From Saccharothrix sp. HUAS TT1 (GTDB lineage: Bacteria; Actinomycetota; Actinomycetes; Mycobacteriales; Pseudonocardiaceae): a stretch of DNA of 64,000 bases. The notes below the pieces were generated by a model. The model saw nothing but the letters and a program-made list of their open reading frames with translations, did not search any database and had not been told where the DNA came from. This document shows, in pieces, positions 47,777 through 58,841 of the stretch. The number at the start of each line of letters is the position of its first letter. The first letter of the stretch is position 1. The translations under genes and the position numbers were made by a program. Location of the stretch: contig NZ_CP160453.1 in NCBI RefSeq assembly GCF_040744945.1, positions 3,720,001 through 3,784,000 on the forward strand, given 5' to 3'.

Positions 47777-49314
47777 GGACGCCTCCAGTGCCTGCCGGTG
47801 CGGGCCAGCATCTCGTCCGCCGACGCCGGCCCCCAGGTGCCTGCCTTGTACTTCTCCGGCGCGCCGGTGGCGCCCCAGTGCGCGAGGACCGGGTCCAGGA
47901 TCTCCCAGGACAGCTCGACCTCGTCGTTCTTCGGGAACAGCGACGGCTCGCCGAGCAGCACGTCCAGCAGCAGCCGCTCGTAGGCCTCCGGGGACGACTC
48001 GGTGAACGCGTGCCCGTACCCGAAGTCCATCGTGACGTCGCGGACCTCCATGGTGTTGCCGGGCACCTTGGAGCCGAACCGGATGGTCACGCCCTCGTCC
48101 GGCTGCACCCGCACCACCAGGGCGTTCTGCCCCAGCTCCTCGGTCGCGGTGTCGTCGAACGGCAGGTGCGGCGCGCGCTTGAACACCACGGCCACCTCGG
48201 TGACGCGGCGGCCGAGGCGCTTGCCGGTGCGCAGGTAGAACGGCACACCGGCCCAGCGCCGGGTGTTCACCTCGCAGGTGATGGCCGCGTAGGTCTCGGT
48301 GACCGAGTCCTTGGCGAACCCGCCCTCCTCCACCAGGCCGGGCACCTTCTGCCCGCCCTGCCAGCCGCCGGTGTACTGGCCGCGCGCGGTGGTCCCGTCG
48401 AACGGCCCGACCGGGCGCGTCGCGGACAGCACCTTCACCTTCTCCGCGCGCAGGTCGCTCGGCCGGAACGACACCGGCTCCTCCATCGCGGTCAGCGCGA
48501 GCAGCTGGAGCAGGTGGTTCTGGATCACGTCGCGGGCCGCGCCGATGCCGTCGTAGTACCCCGCGCGACCGCCGAGGCCGATGTCCTCGGCCATGGTGAT
48601 CTGCACGTGGTCGACGTAGTTGGCGTTCCAGATGGGCTCGTAGAGCTGGTTGGCGAAGCGCAGCGCCAGGATGTTCTGCACCGTCTCCTTGCCGAGGTAG
48701 TGGTCGATGCGGAACACCGACTCCTCGGGGAAGACGTCGTTGACGGTCTTGTTGAGCTGCTTGGCGCTGGCCAGGTCGTGGCCGAACGGCTTCTCGATGA
48801 CCACCCGGCGCCACTGGTCGGGGCTGTCGGTGGGCGGCGTGGCCAGGCCCGCGCGCTTGAGCTGGTTGACCACCGTGGTGAACGCGCTGGGCGGCACCGA
48901 CAGGTAGAACGCGTGGTTGCCGCCGGTGCCGCGGTCGCGGTCCAGGTCGGACAGCGTCGCGGCGAGCGTGTCGAACGCGGCGTCGTCGTCGAACGTGCCC
49001 TGCACGAACCGGATGCCCTCGGCGAGCTGGTCCCAGACCTCGGACCGGAACGGCGTGCGCGCGTGCTCCTTGACGGCGTCGTGCACGACCTTCATGAAGT
49101 CCTGGTCGGCCCAGTCGCGGCGGGCGAAGCCGACGAGCGCGAAGCCCGGCGGCAGCAGGCCGCGGTTGGCCAGGTCGTAGATCGCGGGCATGAGCTTCTT
49201 GCGGGACAGGTCGCCGGTCACGCCGAAGATCACCAGGCCGGACGGCCCGGCGATCCGCGGCATCCGCTTGTCCCGCGGGTCGCGCAGCGGGTTGCGCTTG
49301 GCGGGAGCGCTCAC
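47773..49314 (-). CDS. zwf: Glucose-6-phosphate 1-dehydrogenase
   Basis: It oxidises glucose-6-phosphate with NADP, opening the pentose-phosphate pathway. The 513-residue protein has the nucleotide motif VIFGVTGDLSRKKLMPA (residues about 28-44), the substrate signature FRIDHYLGKETVQN with catalytic Asp/His, and EKPFGHDL. The GTG start overlaps the pgi stop and its end overlaps opcA, both by GTGA. The conserved zwf-opcA coupling ensures enzyme and activator are made together. Confidence 0.98.
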   Translation of the reverse strand: MSAPAKRNPLRDPRDKRMPRIAGPSGLVIFGVTGDLSRKKLMPAIYDLANRGLLPPGFALVGFARRDWADQDFMKVVHDAVKEHARTPFRSEVWDQLAEGIRFVQGTFDDDAAFDTLAATLSDLDRDRGTGGNHAFYLSVPPSAFTTVVNQLKRAGLATPPTDSPDQWRRVVIEKPFGHDLASAKQLNKTVNDVFPEESVFRIDHYLGKETVQNILALRFANQLYEPIWNANYVDHVQITMAEDIGLGGRAGYYDGIGAARDVIQNHLLQLLALTAMEEPVSFRPSDLRAEKVKVLSATRPVGPFDGTTARGQYTGGWQGGQKVPGLVEEGGFAKDSVTETYAAITCEVNTRRWAGVPFYLRTGKRLGRRVTEVAVVFKRAPHLPFDDTATEELGQNALVVRVQPDEGVTIRFGSKVPGNTMEVRDVTMDFGYGHAFTESSPEAYERLLLDVLLGEPSLFPKNDEVELSWEILDPVLAHWGATGAPEKYKAGTWGPASADEMLARTGRHWRRP

Positions 49315-50927
49315 GAGCCGTCCTCCTGGATCGCTTCCACGAGCTGCGCGAGCCCGGCGACGCGGTCGGTCAGGTGCAGCCGCAGCACCGGCCGGCCGTG
49401 CTCGGCGAGCACCTGGCCGTCGCCCAGCGCCTGCGCCGTCTGCAGCGTGCTGAGGTCGTACGGCCGGCCCGGCACCTCCAGGTGCGTCTCGGACGCGCCG
49501 GTGAGCTGCAGGAAAACGCCGTTCTGGTGACCGCCCTTGTGGTACTGGCCGGTCGAGTGCAGGAACCGCGGTCCCCACCCGTACGTGGTCTGCAGGTGCG
49601 TCCGCTGCGCCAGCTCCGGGCGGACCAGCGCGAACGACGCGTCGTCCAGCCGGTCCAGGTACGCCTGCACGGACAGGTAGCCGTGCTCGGGAGCGGCGGC
49701 GACGAGCGCCCGCAGCGCCTCGGTGACCGTCTTCACGTCCGCCGGCAGCCAGCCCTCGCTCGGGTGGACCTCGATCGGACCGTCCACGAAGGCCGGTTCG
49801 GCCGACGACGCGGCGGGGGAGTCCAGCAGGGACCGGGCCGCCTTCTTCGCCGCCTCGACGTCGGGCTGGTCGAACGGGTTGATCTCCAGCACCCGGCTGA
49901 CGAGCGCGGTCGCGTACTCCCAGACCAGGAACTGCGCGCCGAGCGAGCCCTCGACCGAGAGCGTGGACGAGCCGGTGGCCGGTCCGATCGCGACGGTGGT
50001 GGCGTCCGAGCGGGCGTCCACGAAACCGGGCGCGCCGGGACCCTCGACCACCACCGGCAGCAGGCCGGTGCCGTTCTTGCCGGTCGACTCGGCGATCAGC
50101 TGCTCGGCCCAGTCGCCGAACCCGGCGATGCCGGAGCCGGTGTCGGCGAACACGATCTTCTCCGCGCCGTGCGCGTGCGCCACCGCGAACGTGGCGGCCA
50201 GCACGACCGCCGGGTTGTCCGGCGAGTCGGCCGACACCAGCGGCGCGGCGGCCGCGGCCTCGTCCAGCAGCCGGCCGACGTCCGCGCCGGCCAGGCCCGA
50301 GGGCACCAGGCCGAACGCGGTGAGCGCCGAGTACCGGCCGCCGACGTGCGGGTCGGCCAGGAACACCCTGCGGTAGCCCGCTTCCCGCGACGCCGCCTCC
50401 AGCGGCGAGCCCGGGTCGGTCACCACGACGATCCGCGACGCCGCGTCGATCCCGGCGGCCTCGAACGCGGCCTCGAAGATCCGCCGGTGGCTGTCGGTCT
50501 CGACGGTGCCGCCCGACTTGGACGACACCACCACGACGGTGCGCTCCAGGTCGCCCGCCAGCGCGTCGGCGACCTGGCCGGGGTCGGTGGTGTCGAGCAC
50601 GACCAGCGGGACGCCGGCCGTGCCCGTGATCACCTCGGGCGCGAGCGACGAGCCGCCCATGCCGGCGAGGACCACCCGGTCCACGCCCTCGGCCAGCAGC
50701 TCGCCGCGTAGCGCGGTGATCTCCGCGACCAGCGGGCGGGACGTCTCGTGCAACGTCGTCCACGCCAGGCGGATCGACGCCTCCGACTCCGCCCCGGCGC
50801 CCCACAGGGTGGCGTCACCGGCGGTGAGCCTGCTCGGAGCCGAGTCGCGGACCAGGTCGCCGACGACGATGTCGACCTGGTCCTGGTTCGGCGTGCGGAC
50901 GATCTCCACGGAGATCACCTCGGTCAT
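49311..50927 (-). CDS. pgi: Glucose-6-phosphate isomerase
   Basis: It interconverts glucose-6-phosphate and fructose-6-phosphate. At 538 residues it is the actinobacterial Pgi type: GMGGSSLAPEVI (near 89), VVVSSKSGGTVET (near 132), FADTGSGIAGFGDWAEQLIAESTGKNGTGLLPVV and, near the end, HSTGQYHKGG. The ATG start lies 15 bases after the tal stop. Placing pgi inside the operon lets fructose-6-phosphate from the non-oxidative branch be recycled to glucose-6-phosphate. Confidence 0.95.
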   Translation of the reverse strand: MTEVISVEIVRTPNQDQVDIVVGDLVRDSAPSRLTAGDATLWGAGAESEASIRLAWTTLHETSRPLVAEITALRGELLAEGVDRVVLAGMGGSSLAPEVITGTAGVPLVVLDTTDPGQVADALAGDLERTVVVVSSKSGGTVETDSHRRIFEAAFEAAGIDAASRIVVVTDPGSPLEAASREAGYRRVFLADPHVGGRYSALTAFGLVPSGLAGADVGRLLDEAAAAAPLVSADSPDNPAVVLAATFAVAHAHGAEKIVFADTGSGIAGFGDWAEQLIAESTGKNGTGLLPVVVEGPGAPGFVDARSDATTVAIGPATGSSTLSVEGSLGAQFLVWEYATALVSRVLEINPFDQPDVEAAKKAARSLLDSPAASSAEPAFVDGPIEVHPSEGWLPADVKTVTEALRALVAAAPEHGYLSVQAYLDRLDDASFALVRPELAQRTHLQTTYGWGPRFLHSTGQYHKGGHQNGVFLQLTGASETHLEVPGRPYDLSTLQTAQALGDGQVLAEHGRPVLRLHLTDRVAGLAQLVEAIQEDGS

Positions 50928-50942
50928 CTTCAGTACCCGTCC

Positions 50943-52055
50943 TCAGCCCTTGGCCTGGTTCAGCTGTCCGGTCACCGTCTCGAGCAGTTCGGCCCACGAC
51001 TTCTCGAACTTGTCGACGCCCTCGGTCTCCAGCGCGACGAACACGTCGTCCAGGTCGATGCCGACCTCGACCAGCCCGTCGAAGACCTCCTGCGCCCGCG
51101 CGGCCCGCCCGCTGACGGTGTCACCCTCGATCCTGCCGTGGTCGGCGACCGCGTGCAGGGTCTTCTCCGGCATCGTGTTGACCGTGCCGGCCACCACGAG
51201 CTGGTCCACGTACCGGGTGTCGGAGTACTGCGGGTCCTTCACACCGGTGGACGCCCACAGCGGGCGCTGCGCGCGGGCGCCGTCGGCGGCCAGCGCCTCC
51301 CAGCGCTCGCCCTTGAACGTCTCCTCGTACGCGGCGTAGGCCAGCACGGCGTTCGCGATGGCCGCCTTGCCGCGCAGCTCCGCCGCGGCCGGGGTGCCCA
51401 GCGCGTCCAGCCGCTTGTCGATCTCGCTGTCCACCCGGGACACGAAGAACGACGCCACGGAGTGGATGCCGTGCAGGTCGTGCCCGTTGGCCTTGGCCTG
51501 CTCCAGGCCCGTGACGAACGCCTCCATCACGTGCCGGTAGCGCTCGACGGAGAAGATCAGCGTCACGTTCACGCTGATGCCCTCGGCGAGCACCCGGGTG
51601 ATCGCGGGCAGGCCCTCGACCGTGGCCGGGATCTTGACCAGCAGGTTCGGCCGGTCCACGGCCTTGGCCAGGTCCAGCGCCTCGGCGACGGTGGCCTCGG
51701 TGTCGTTGGCCAGCCGCGGGTCGACCTCGATCGACACCCGGCCGTCGACGCCGTCGGTGGCGGTGTAGAGGTCGCGGAACAGGTCGCACGCGTGGCGCAC
51801 GTCCGAGGTGGTGATCTCGCGGACCGCCGTGTCGGTGTCCGCGCCGCGCGCGACCAGCTCGCGCACCTGCTCGTCGTACGCGGCGCCCTTGGCCAGGGCG
51901 GCGGCGAAGATGGTCGGGTTGGTGGTCACGCCGACGACGTGCTGGTCGGTGATCAGGCCGGCCAGGTTGCCGGTGTTCAGCCGCTCGCGGGACAGGTCGT
52001 CCAGCCAGATCGACACGCCCGCGTCGCTGAGCTCGGCCAGCGGATTGGTGCTCAT
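50943..52055 (-). CDS. tal: Transaldolase
   Basis: It transfers a dihydroxyacetone unit between sugar phosphates in the non-oxidative branch. The 370-residue length and sequence fit the long actinobacterial transaldolase (TalB class II): [13 protein letters not shown] near residue 43, the Schiff-base lysine in [24 protein letters not shown], and [18 protein letters not shown] 52055 follows GGGAG. It lies 44 bases after tkt and 15 bases before pgi. Confidence 0.97.
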   Translation of the reverse strand: MSTNPLAELSDAGVSIWLDDLSRERLNTGNLAGLITDQHVVGVTTNPTIFAAALAKGAAYDEQVRELVARGADTDTAVREITTSDVRHACDLFRDLYTATDGVDGRVSIEVDPRLANDTEATVAEALDLAKAVDRPNLLVKIPATVEGLPAITRVLAEGISVNVTLIFSVERYRHVMEAFVTGLEQAKANGHDLHGIHSVASFFVSRVDSEIDKRLDALGTPAAAELRGKAAIANAVLAYAAYEETFKGERWEALAADGARAQRPLWASTGVKDPQYSDTRYVDQLVVAGTVNTMPEKTLHAVADHGRIEGDTVSGRAARAQEVFDGLVEVGIDLDDVFVALETEGVDKFEKSWAELLETVTGQLNQAKG

Positions 52056-52099
52056 CTCGTCAACTCCCGTGCAGTCTGTGTGGGATTGGGCCGGTCCGG

Positions 52100-54193
<2,094 letters not shown>

Positions 54194-54470
54194 TGACTTC
54201 CAGCTCCAAACTCACTAGGCGGCGGTTGTGACGGCCGGGTGCGAACTTAATCGATCCCGTCAGGCCCGATCCGCGGCTACCAAGGTCCACCGGCCAGCCT
54301 AGTCCGACCGGCGGACGCGCGTTGCACTCACGCTCTGTGGATATACGCACAGCCCTGGTCGGTATGCGCACAGCCGTGGCTGGTGCGTTCGGGGAGTACC
54401 CGAACGGGCTGCCTTCGGAACCCGCGGTTACGATCTGTCCATCCCCTGACCTGATGAGGAGCGCGACGCC
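54194..54470. other. Divergent control region between tkt and ctaB
   Basis: These 277 bases hold a leftward TAAGTT -10-like hexamer (complement of 54244-54249) for tkt, two direct repeats at 54342-54383, a rightward TACGAT hexamer (54429-54434) and the GAGGAG ribosome-binding site of ctaB. No -35 elements are convincing. Confidence 0.5.
54342..54383 (+). repeat. Two direct repeats with 21-bp period in the tkt/ctaB control region
   Basis: TATACGCACAGCCCTGG (54342-54358) recurs as TATGCGCACAGCCGTGG (54363-54379), with two mismatches in 17. A spacing of two helical turns fits tandem binding of one regulator on the same DNA face. Confidence 0.55.
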
Positions 54471-55394
54471 ATGAGTGCCGTCACCGAGGCTCCGGCGCGG
54501 TCGCCCCGACAGGTCGTCGGCGCGTACGTGGCGCTGACCAAGCCCCGGGTGATCGAGCTGCTGCTGATCACCACTATCCCGGCGATGCTCCTGGCGGAGC
54601 GCGGCCTGCCGCCGCTGTGGCTGATCGCGTGCACCCTGACCGGCGGCACCCTCGCCGCCGGCTCGGCGAACGCGCTGAACTGCTACGTCGACGCCGACAT
54701 CGACTCGGTGATGAAGCGCACCAGCGCCCGGCCGCTGGCGAAGGACTCGATCCCGCCGCGCAACGCGCTGGTCTTCGGCATCGTGCTCGGCGTCGTGTCG
54801 TTCGGGTTCCTGTGGCTGACCACGAACCTGATGTCGGCCGTGTTCGCGGTGGCCACGATCCTGTTCTACATCTTCGTCTACACCCTGGTGCTCAAGCGCC
54901 GCACCTCGCAGAACATCATCTGGGGCGGCATGGCCGGCTGCATGCCGGTGATCATCGGCTGGTCGTCGGTGACCGGCACGGTGGCGTGGCCCGCGCTGGT
55001 GATGTTCGGCGTGATCTTCTTCTGGACGCCGCCGCACACGTGGGCGCTCGCGATGAAGTTCAAGGAGGACTACGCGCGGGCGGGCGTGCCGATGCTGCCG
55101 GTGGTGGCGACGGCGCAGCAGGTCACCCGGCAGATCGTCATCTACTCGTGGATCACCGTGGTGTGCACGCTGCTGCTGGCGCCGGTCACCTCGTGGATCT
55201 ACGTGGCGGTGGCGGCGGCGTCGGGCGTGTGGTTCGCGGTGTTCGCCCACCGGCTGCACGGCGTCGTGCGGCGCGGCGGGTCGACCAACACGATGAAGTT
55301 CTTCCACCTGTCGAACCTGTACCTGATGCTCGTGTTCTGCGGCCTGGCCGTGGACGCGGTGGTCGGGCTGCCGGTGCTCGGCTGGCCGTTCTGA
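54471..55394 (+). CDS. ctaB: Protoheme IX farnesyltransferase (heme O synthase)
   Basis: It farnesylates heme b to heme O for cytochrome oxidase. The 307-residue UbiA-type membrane protein has about nine helices and the prenyl-diphosphate motif [15 protein letters not shown] (Asp74 and Asp78) near residue 70, then [20 protein letters not shown] and [12 protein letters not shown], family signatures. ATG 54471 follows GAGGAG. ctaB next to tkt is the normal actinobacterial arrangement. Confidence 0.97.
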   Translation: MSAVTEAPARSPRQVVGAYVALTKPRVIELLLITTIPAMLLAERGLPPLWLIACTLTGGTLAAGSANALNCYVDADIDSVMKRTSARPLAKDSIPPRNALVFGIVLGVVSFGFLWLTTNLMSAVFAVATILFYIFVYTLVLKRRTSQNIIWGGMAGCMPVIIGWSSVTGTVAWPALVMFGVIFFWTPPHTWALAMKFKEDYARAGVPMLPVVATAQQVTRQIVIYSWITVVCTLLLAPVTSWIYVAVAAASGVWFAVFAHRLHGVVRRGGSTNTMKFFHLSNLYLMLVFCGLAVDAVVGLPVLGWPF

Positions 55395-55427
55395 GCTTGA
55401 TGCACTTTCCGCATGTTTGCGGATAGC

Positions 55428-55433
55428 TAGCCT
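55428..55433 (+). promoter_or_regulatory. -10 element of the 55441 gene (leaderless start)
   Basis: TAGCCT ends seven bases before the ATG. No Shine-Dalgarno. Confidence 0.4.
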
Positions 55434-55440
55434 GGTCGGC

Positions 55441-56265
55441 ATGTCCGTTCAGGGGGATGGAAGACCACCCGACCGGGGGTCCTTCGACAAGGCGACAGTG
55501 GATCGCTGGCAGGTGTTCGGGGGCATGGCCGGCGTCGCCGCGCTGCTCCTGTCGATCATCGGCGGCATCCAGGACCTGGTGCCGTTGTCCCTGGTGGCGG
55601 CCGGTGTCGTCACGCTCGTGGGCGTGTGGTTGCTCTACCGGTGGGGCCGCCGCCCGCAGCAGCGCCTGGCCAGGCACTTCGCGCTGCCCACCGCCATCAC
55701 GATCGTGGGCGCGGCCACCGCGGGCCTGCTGGGCGGCCTCGAACTGCGCCCGACGCCGGGCACCGCCCTGCCCGGCGGGAACCCGTCCACCACCACCGCG
55801 GACGTCGCGCCCGCCTCCGACCCGGCGGCCCCGACCGGAGGCGCCACCACGACCCACGTCGCGGCGGCGCCCACGACGACCACCGCCGCGCCGGTGGGCG
55901 CGGGACCGGCGGAGTTCCGCTCGGGTCGGGTCACCCTCACGTCCGGCTACTACATCGACCTGGACTCCAAGGGCGAGAGCGGCGGCGTCACCGGGGACTC
56001 GTCGTCGAAGGTCGACCTCCACTACATCTCCAGCCTGTTCGCGGAGCAGATCGCGCCGGTCGCCACCTCCGGGTCGCCGCCCTCCTACCAGGACTGCGTC
56101 TCCGCGACGGCGTTGAACAGCTCGATCGACGCGAGCGCCGTGGAACAGGGCGCGGCCTTCTGCCTGAAGACCACGGAGGGGCGCTGGGCCCGGGTGGTCG
56201 TGGTCTCGGCCGAGGTGTACCAGGCGATCGAGTTCGACCTGGTCGTCTGGGAGAAGCAGCCCTAG
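55441..56265 (+). CDS. Membrane protein with threonine-rich linker and external domain, function unknown
   Basis: A 274-residue protein. Three hydrophobic helices (about 25-42, 46-65 and 80-99) are followed by a Thr/Ala/Pro linker with TTTT runs (about 115-155) and a C-terminal domain (about 160-274) containing two cysteines (DCVSATALN, FCLKTTEGRWARV) that could form a disulfide outside the cell. No family is recognised. ATG 55441 was chosen over an upstream GTG because a -10 hexamer precedes it by seven bases. Its end overlaps the convergent HD-domain gene by four bases. Confidence 0.75.
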   Translation: MSVQGDGRPPDRGSFDKATVDRWQVFGGMAGVAALLLSIIGGIQDLVPLSLVAAGVVTLVGVWLLYRWGRRPQQRLARHFALPTAITIVGAATAGLLGGLELRPTPGTALPGGNPSTTTADVAPASDPAAPTGGATTTHVAAAPTTTTAAPVGAGPAEFRSGRVTLTSGYYIDLDSKGESGGVTGDSSSKVDLHYISSLFAEQIAPVATSGSPPSYQDCVSATALNSSIDASAVEQGAAFCLKTTEGRWARVVVVSAEVYQAIEFDLVVWEKQP

Positions 56266-56900
56266 GACACCGCCGACAGCAGCTCGTTGACCTCGGGGTC
56301 GTCCAGCGACTCCACGATGCACTGCCACAGCTCCAGGTTCGCCGTGGCCCACCGGGAGTAGGTGGCCGCCGCCTCCGGGTCGTAGAAGTAGTAGCCCTCG
56401 TCGTGCTTGCCCGCCTGCTCGCCGACGATCTTGTGGGCGAGCTCCTTGAGCGTGATCCCGTTCTCCTCCAGGTAGCGGGGCGCGAGCACCACCGGCGTCA
56501 CCGGCAGGGCCTTGAACAGCGTGTCCGCATCGGACAGCGCCTGCGCCTCGATCGAGATGTCGCGGTGGCGGGTGCGCATCTCGGCCTCCTCGACGACCAC
56601 GTCGACCCGCGCCGCGACGTCGTCCGGCACGCCCGCGCGCGCCAGGATGTCCAGCCGCAGCCGCCTGCCGTCCACCGGCAGCGAGTTGCGCCGGACCATG
56701 TAGTTCACGTCGTGGACCAGGGCGGCCACCTCGACCAGCGCCACGTCCGAACCGTTGCGCCGGGCGAAGTGGACCGCCTTGTCCCGCACGAAGCTGACGT
56801 GGTGCCAGCCGTGGAACTGCAGTTTCGCGGCGAGGTCGCGGCACAGCCGCCACACCTCGCGCTCGACCTCGGAGATCGCGTGCGCCATGACAGTGCTCAT
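56262..56900 (-). CDS. HD-domain phosphohydrolase-like protein
   Basis: A 212-residue protein with an HD metal-binding domain: FHGWHHVSF (His33-His34), LVHDVNY (His63-Asp64) and a later Asp in ALSDADTLFKA, a complete metal set. HD proteins hydrolyse phosphomonoesters, nucleotides or cyclic dinucleotides; the substrate cannot be told. ATG 56900 follows GGGAGGG. It is the last gene of a three-gene leftward operon with the cupin-like and two-helix proteins. Confidence 0.83.
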   Translation of the reverse strand: MSTVMAHAISEVEREVWRLCRDLAAKLQFHGWHHVSFVRDKAVHFARRNGSDVALVEVAALVHDVNYMVRRNSLPVDGRRLRLDILARAGVPDDVAARVDVVVEEAEMRTRHRDISIEAQALSDADTLFKALPVTPVVLAPRYLEENGITLKELAHKIVGEQAGKHDEGYYFYDPEAAATYSRWATANLELWQCIVESLDDPEVNELLSAVS

Positions 56901-56959
56901 TGGACCCTCCCGTGCCGGGTGGGCCGATGGTAAGCGCGCGCGGTCGAGCCGTGCGGTGG

Positions 56960-57607
56960 CTACAGGTTGTTCGTCAGGTCCTCCAACCTCGCCTCGACCG
57001 GCACGTGCCGGTGGCTGGTCCGGGTGTCGGGGTCGTAGCTCAGGCTCCACGGGCTGACCGCGCGCGACTTGACCAGGAACGTCATGGTGTCGTCCGCCGC
57101 CTCGGGGATGCGGTGGAACTGGTGCGCGAGCATCGTGCCCGAGGCGCCCTCGCGGGCCTCGTCGCGGCGCAGCAGGGCGGTGGACAGGATCGCCCGGCCG
57201 TCGTCCGCCACGTCCACGGCGAAGCGCTCGTGCAGGTAGGAGCCCGACAGGATGATGGTGCAGAAGTGGTAGCGGTGGTTGTGGATGGAATCGGCGTAGC
57301 CCGGTCGCCAGTCGCGCTGCGGCTTGTACTCGTGCAGCCAGAACGTGAACGGCTCGGCCGGCTCGTCCCGCAGGCACCACGCGAAGTGGGTCGTCGTCTC
57401 ACGGGACCTGGCCACCACTCGCATCTCGTCCTGGGGTGAGAGGGCGCGCAGGTGCTCGCGCAGCCTCTCCCGCAGGCCGGGTCGACCCGCCCACTCCTGG
57501 AAACGCCTCTCGACGTGTCCCCAGTGGTCGACGACAGGGGGGTCGGCCACGGCGATGAGCGTGGCGAGCTCCGCGAGGGCGGAGAACCCGGTGAACTCGG
57601 TGAGCAC
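56960..57607 (-). CDS. Cupin-like protein
   Basis: A 215-residue protein. The centre (about 90-190) looks like a single cupin barrel: DSIHNHRYHFCTIILSG supplies His109, His111 and His114, and a later His is in LAHQFHRIPEA. The pattern resembles cysteine-dioxygenase-type or sugar-epimerase cupins, but no specific family can be named. It starts six bases after the upstream gene, so cotranscription is certain, and ends 59 bases before the HD gene. Confidence 0.72.
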   Translation of the reverse strand: MLTEFTGFSALAELATLIAVADPPVVDHWGHVERRFQEWAGRPGLRERLREHLRALSPQDEMRVVARSRETTTHFAWCLRDEPAEPFTFWLHEYKPQRDWRPGYADSIHNHRYHFCTIILSGSYLHERFAVDVADDGRAILSTALLRRDEAREGASGTMLAHQFHRIPEAADDTMTFLVKSRAVSPWSLSYDPDTRTSHRHVPVEARLEDLTNNL

Positions 57608-57613
57608 GGCTTA

Positions 57614-58621
57614 TCAGCTCCCCAACTGAGCGGACGCGGAGAATTCTTTGCGGAATCGGTGGAACTTCTCCTCAAGGGCCCGGAACCCCTCGTCGGTGAG
57701 CGCGGTCCCGGTGATCTTCTCGAACAGGGCGAGGAAGTCCGCCCGACTGGTGCCCGGCGTGATGACGACGTGGAGCCCTGCCTTGGAATTGCTGATGCGC
57801 AGGAACTCGGCGCGTTCCATCCCGTAGATGAACGAGCCCTCGGAGAACCGCACCGTGCGCGGGTAGTGCCGCAGCACGCCCGCGCTGGTGTTGCTGTAGA
57901 GGGTGAGCCACACGCTGTCGTCGAACAGCTCCAGCCGGTCCAGCGGCGGGTCGGACACGATCGTGAGGTCGATCCGCGAGCAGCGGCCGCGGGCCAGGAA
58001 CAGGCCCACCAGCCCGATGGAGATCTGCTCGCGCAGGGTGGTCACGATCGAGTCGTAGTCGCCGTCGGCCCCTTCGTTGCGCAACAGGTAGCGCGCCCGC
58101 CCGCTGATGGCCTGACCGTCCCGCGGGTCGGCCAGCACGGCCCTGAGCTCGCACTCCGCCTGCGACAGCAGCAGTCGACAGGCCGCGTACCGGCCCGCGA
58201 AGCCGCGGAACACGTACAGCCGGGTGCGTTCCAGGTCCTGCATCATCAGCTGGTTGAACGCCGGGTCCGGACGTGCGGTCGGCTCGAACACGTGGCTGGG
58301 GAAGAACTCGCGGTCGAGCGCCCGGTACTCGGCGGTGAGGTCGCGCAGCGCCTTGCGGCTCTCCTCGATCACGGGGGTGACCAGCGCGCGGTGCGCGGCC
58401 GAACTCGTGATCAACGTCTGCCCGAACCCGACCACGGCCGTGATCATGGTGCCGGTGCCGACCGATGTCAGGAACGAGCGGAGCGCGCCTTGATCCATTG
58501 TGCTGGAAATGGCCAGGCTGGCCCCGGAAGTGACGATGAGCGTCAGCAGGAGCAGACCTGTCCGGGTCCAGAACAATTCTAGTAACAGGTTGCTGCGGAT
58601 GCCCTTCGGCTCCGCGGACAC
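57614..58621 (-). CDS. Two-helix membrane protein with a beta-rich cytoplasmic domain, function unknown
   Basis: A 335-residue protein. Two transmembrane helices (about 20-40 and 49-71) form a short hairpin; the rest is a cytoplasmic helical then beta-rich domain with RIDLTIVSDPPLDRLELFDD and RTVRFSEGSFIYGMERAEF. The layout recalls two-helix effectors in nucleotide-signalling systems, but no motif proves this. GTG 58621 has a perfect AGGAGG six bases upstream. It is the first gene of the operon with the cupin and HD proteins, and its promoter region carries two palindromes. Confidence 0.72.
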   Translation of the reverse strand: MSAEPKGIRSNLLLELFWTRTGLLLLTLIVTSGASLAISSTMDQGALRSFLTSVGTGTMITAVVGFGQTLITSSAAHRALVTPVIEESRKALRDLTAEYRALDREFFPSHVFEPTARPDPAFNQLMMQDLERTRLYVFRGFAGRYAACRLLLSQAECELRAVLADPRDGQAISGRARYLLRNEGADGDYDSIVTTLREQISIGLVGLFLARGRCSRIDLTIVSDPPLDRLELFDDSVWLTLYSNTSAGVLRHYPRTVRFSEGSFIYGMERAEFLRISNSKAGLHVVITPGTSRADFLALFEKITGTALTDEGFRALEEKFHRFRKEFSASAQLGS

Positions 58622-58651
58622 GATGCACCTCCTTGGTCGCCACTCGATCGG

Positions 58652-58665
58652 CCGAATGCGTTCGG
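58652..58665. promoter_or_regulatory. Inverted repeat upstream of the 2TM/cupin/HD operon
   Basis: CCGAA, four bases, TTCGG. It is close to the start codon on the leader side. It is not a LexA box, because the spacing is too short. Confidence 0.35.
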
Positions 58666-58691
58666 TGTACGATCAAGTGCGCGCAGTTACT

Positions 58692-58705
58692 GTACGCGCG
58701 CGTAC
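58692..58705. promoter_or_regulatory. Perfect 14-bp palindrome upstream of the 2TM/cupin/HD operon
   Basis: GTACGCGCGCGTAC is fully self-complementary, and the leftward hexamer TACAGT overlaps its edge. It is a candidate operator; the regulator is unknown. Confidence 0.45.
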
Positions 58706-58827
58706 GCAGCGGCGGTAGCGGTAATTAGTGGCACATTTGCGGTTTCACTCGTAGATCGACAGCAGCGCACCGTGACCGGCGTTGGGCCTGCCGGTGGGGC
58801 CGCGGCGCGCCGTCCGGGCCGGAACCC

Positions 58828-58833
58828 TAAGCT
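58828..58833 (+). promoter_or_regulatory. -10 element of the FKBP gene (leaderless start)
   Basis: TAAGCT ends eight bases before the ATG at 58842, with no Shine-Dalgarno. Confidence 0.45.
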
Positions 58834-58841
58834 CGGCAACC

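Noticed and set aside
58652..58665. LexA box before the 2TM/cupin/HD operon
   Set aside because: The CGAA and TTCG arms are separated by four bases instead of six, and the flanking T/A of the SOS box are missing.
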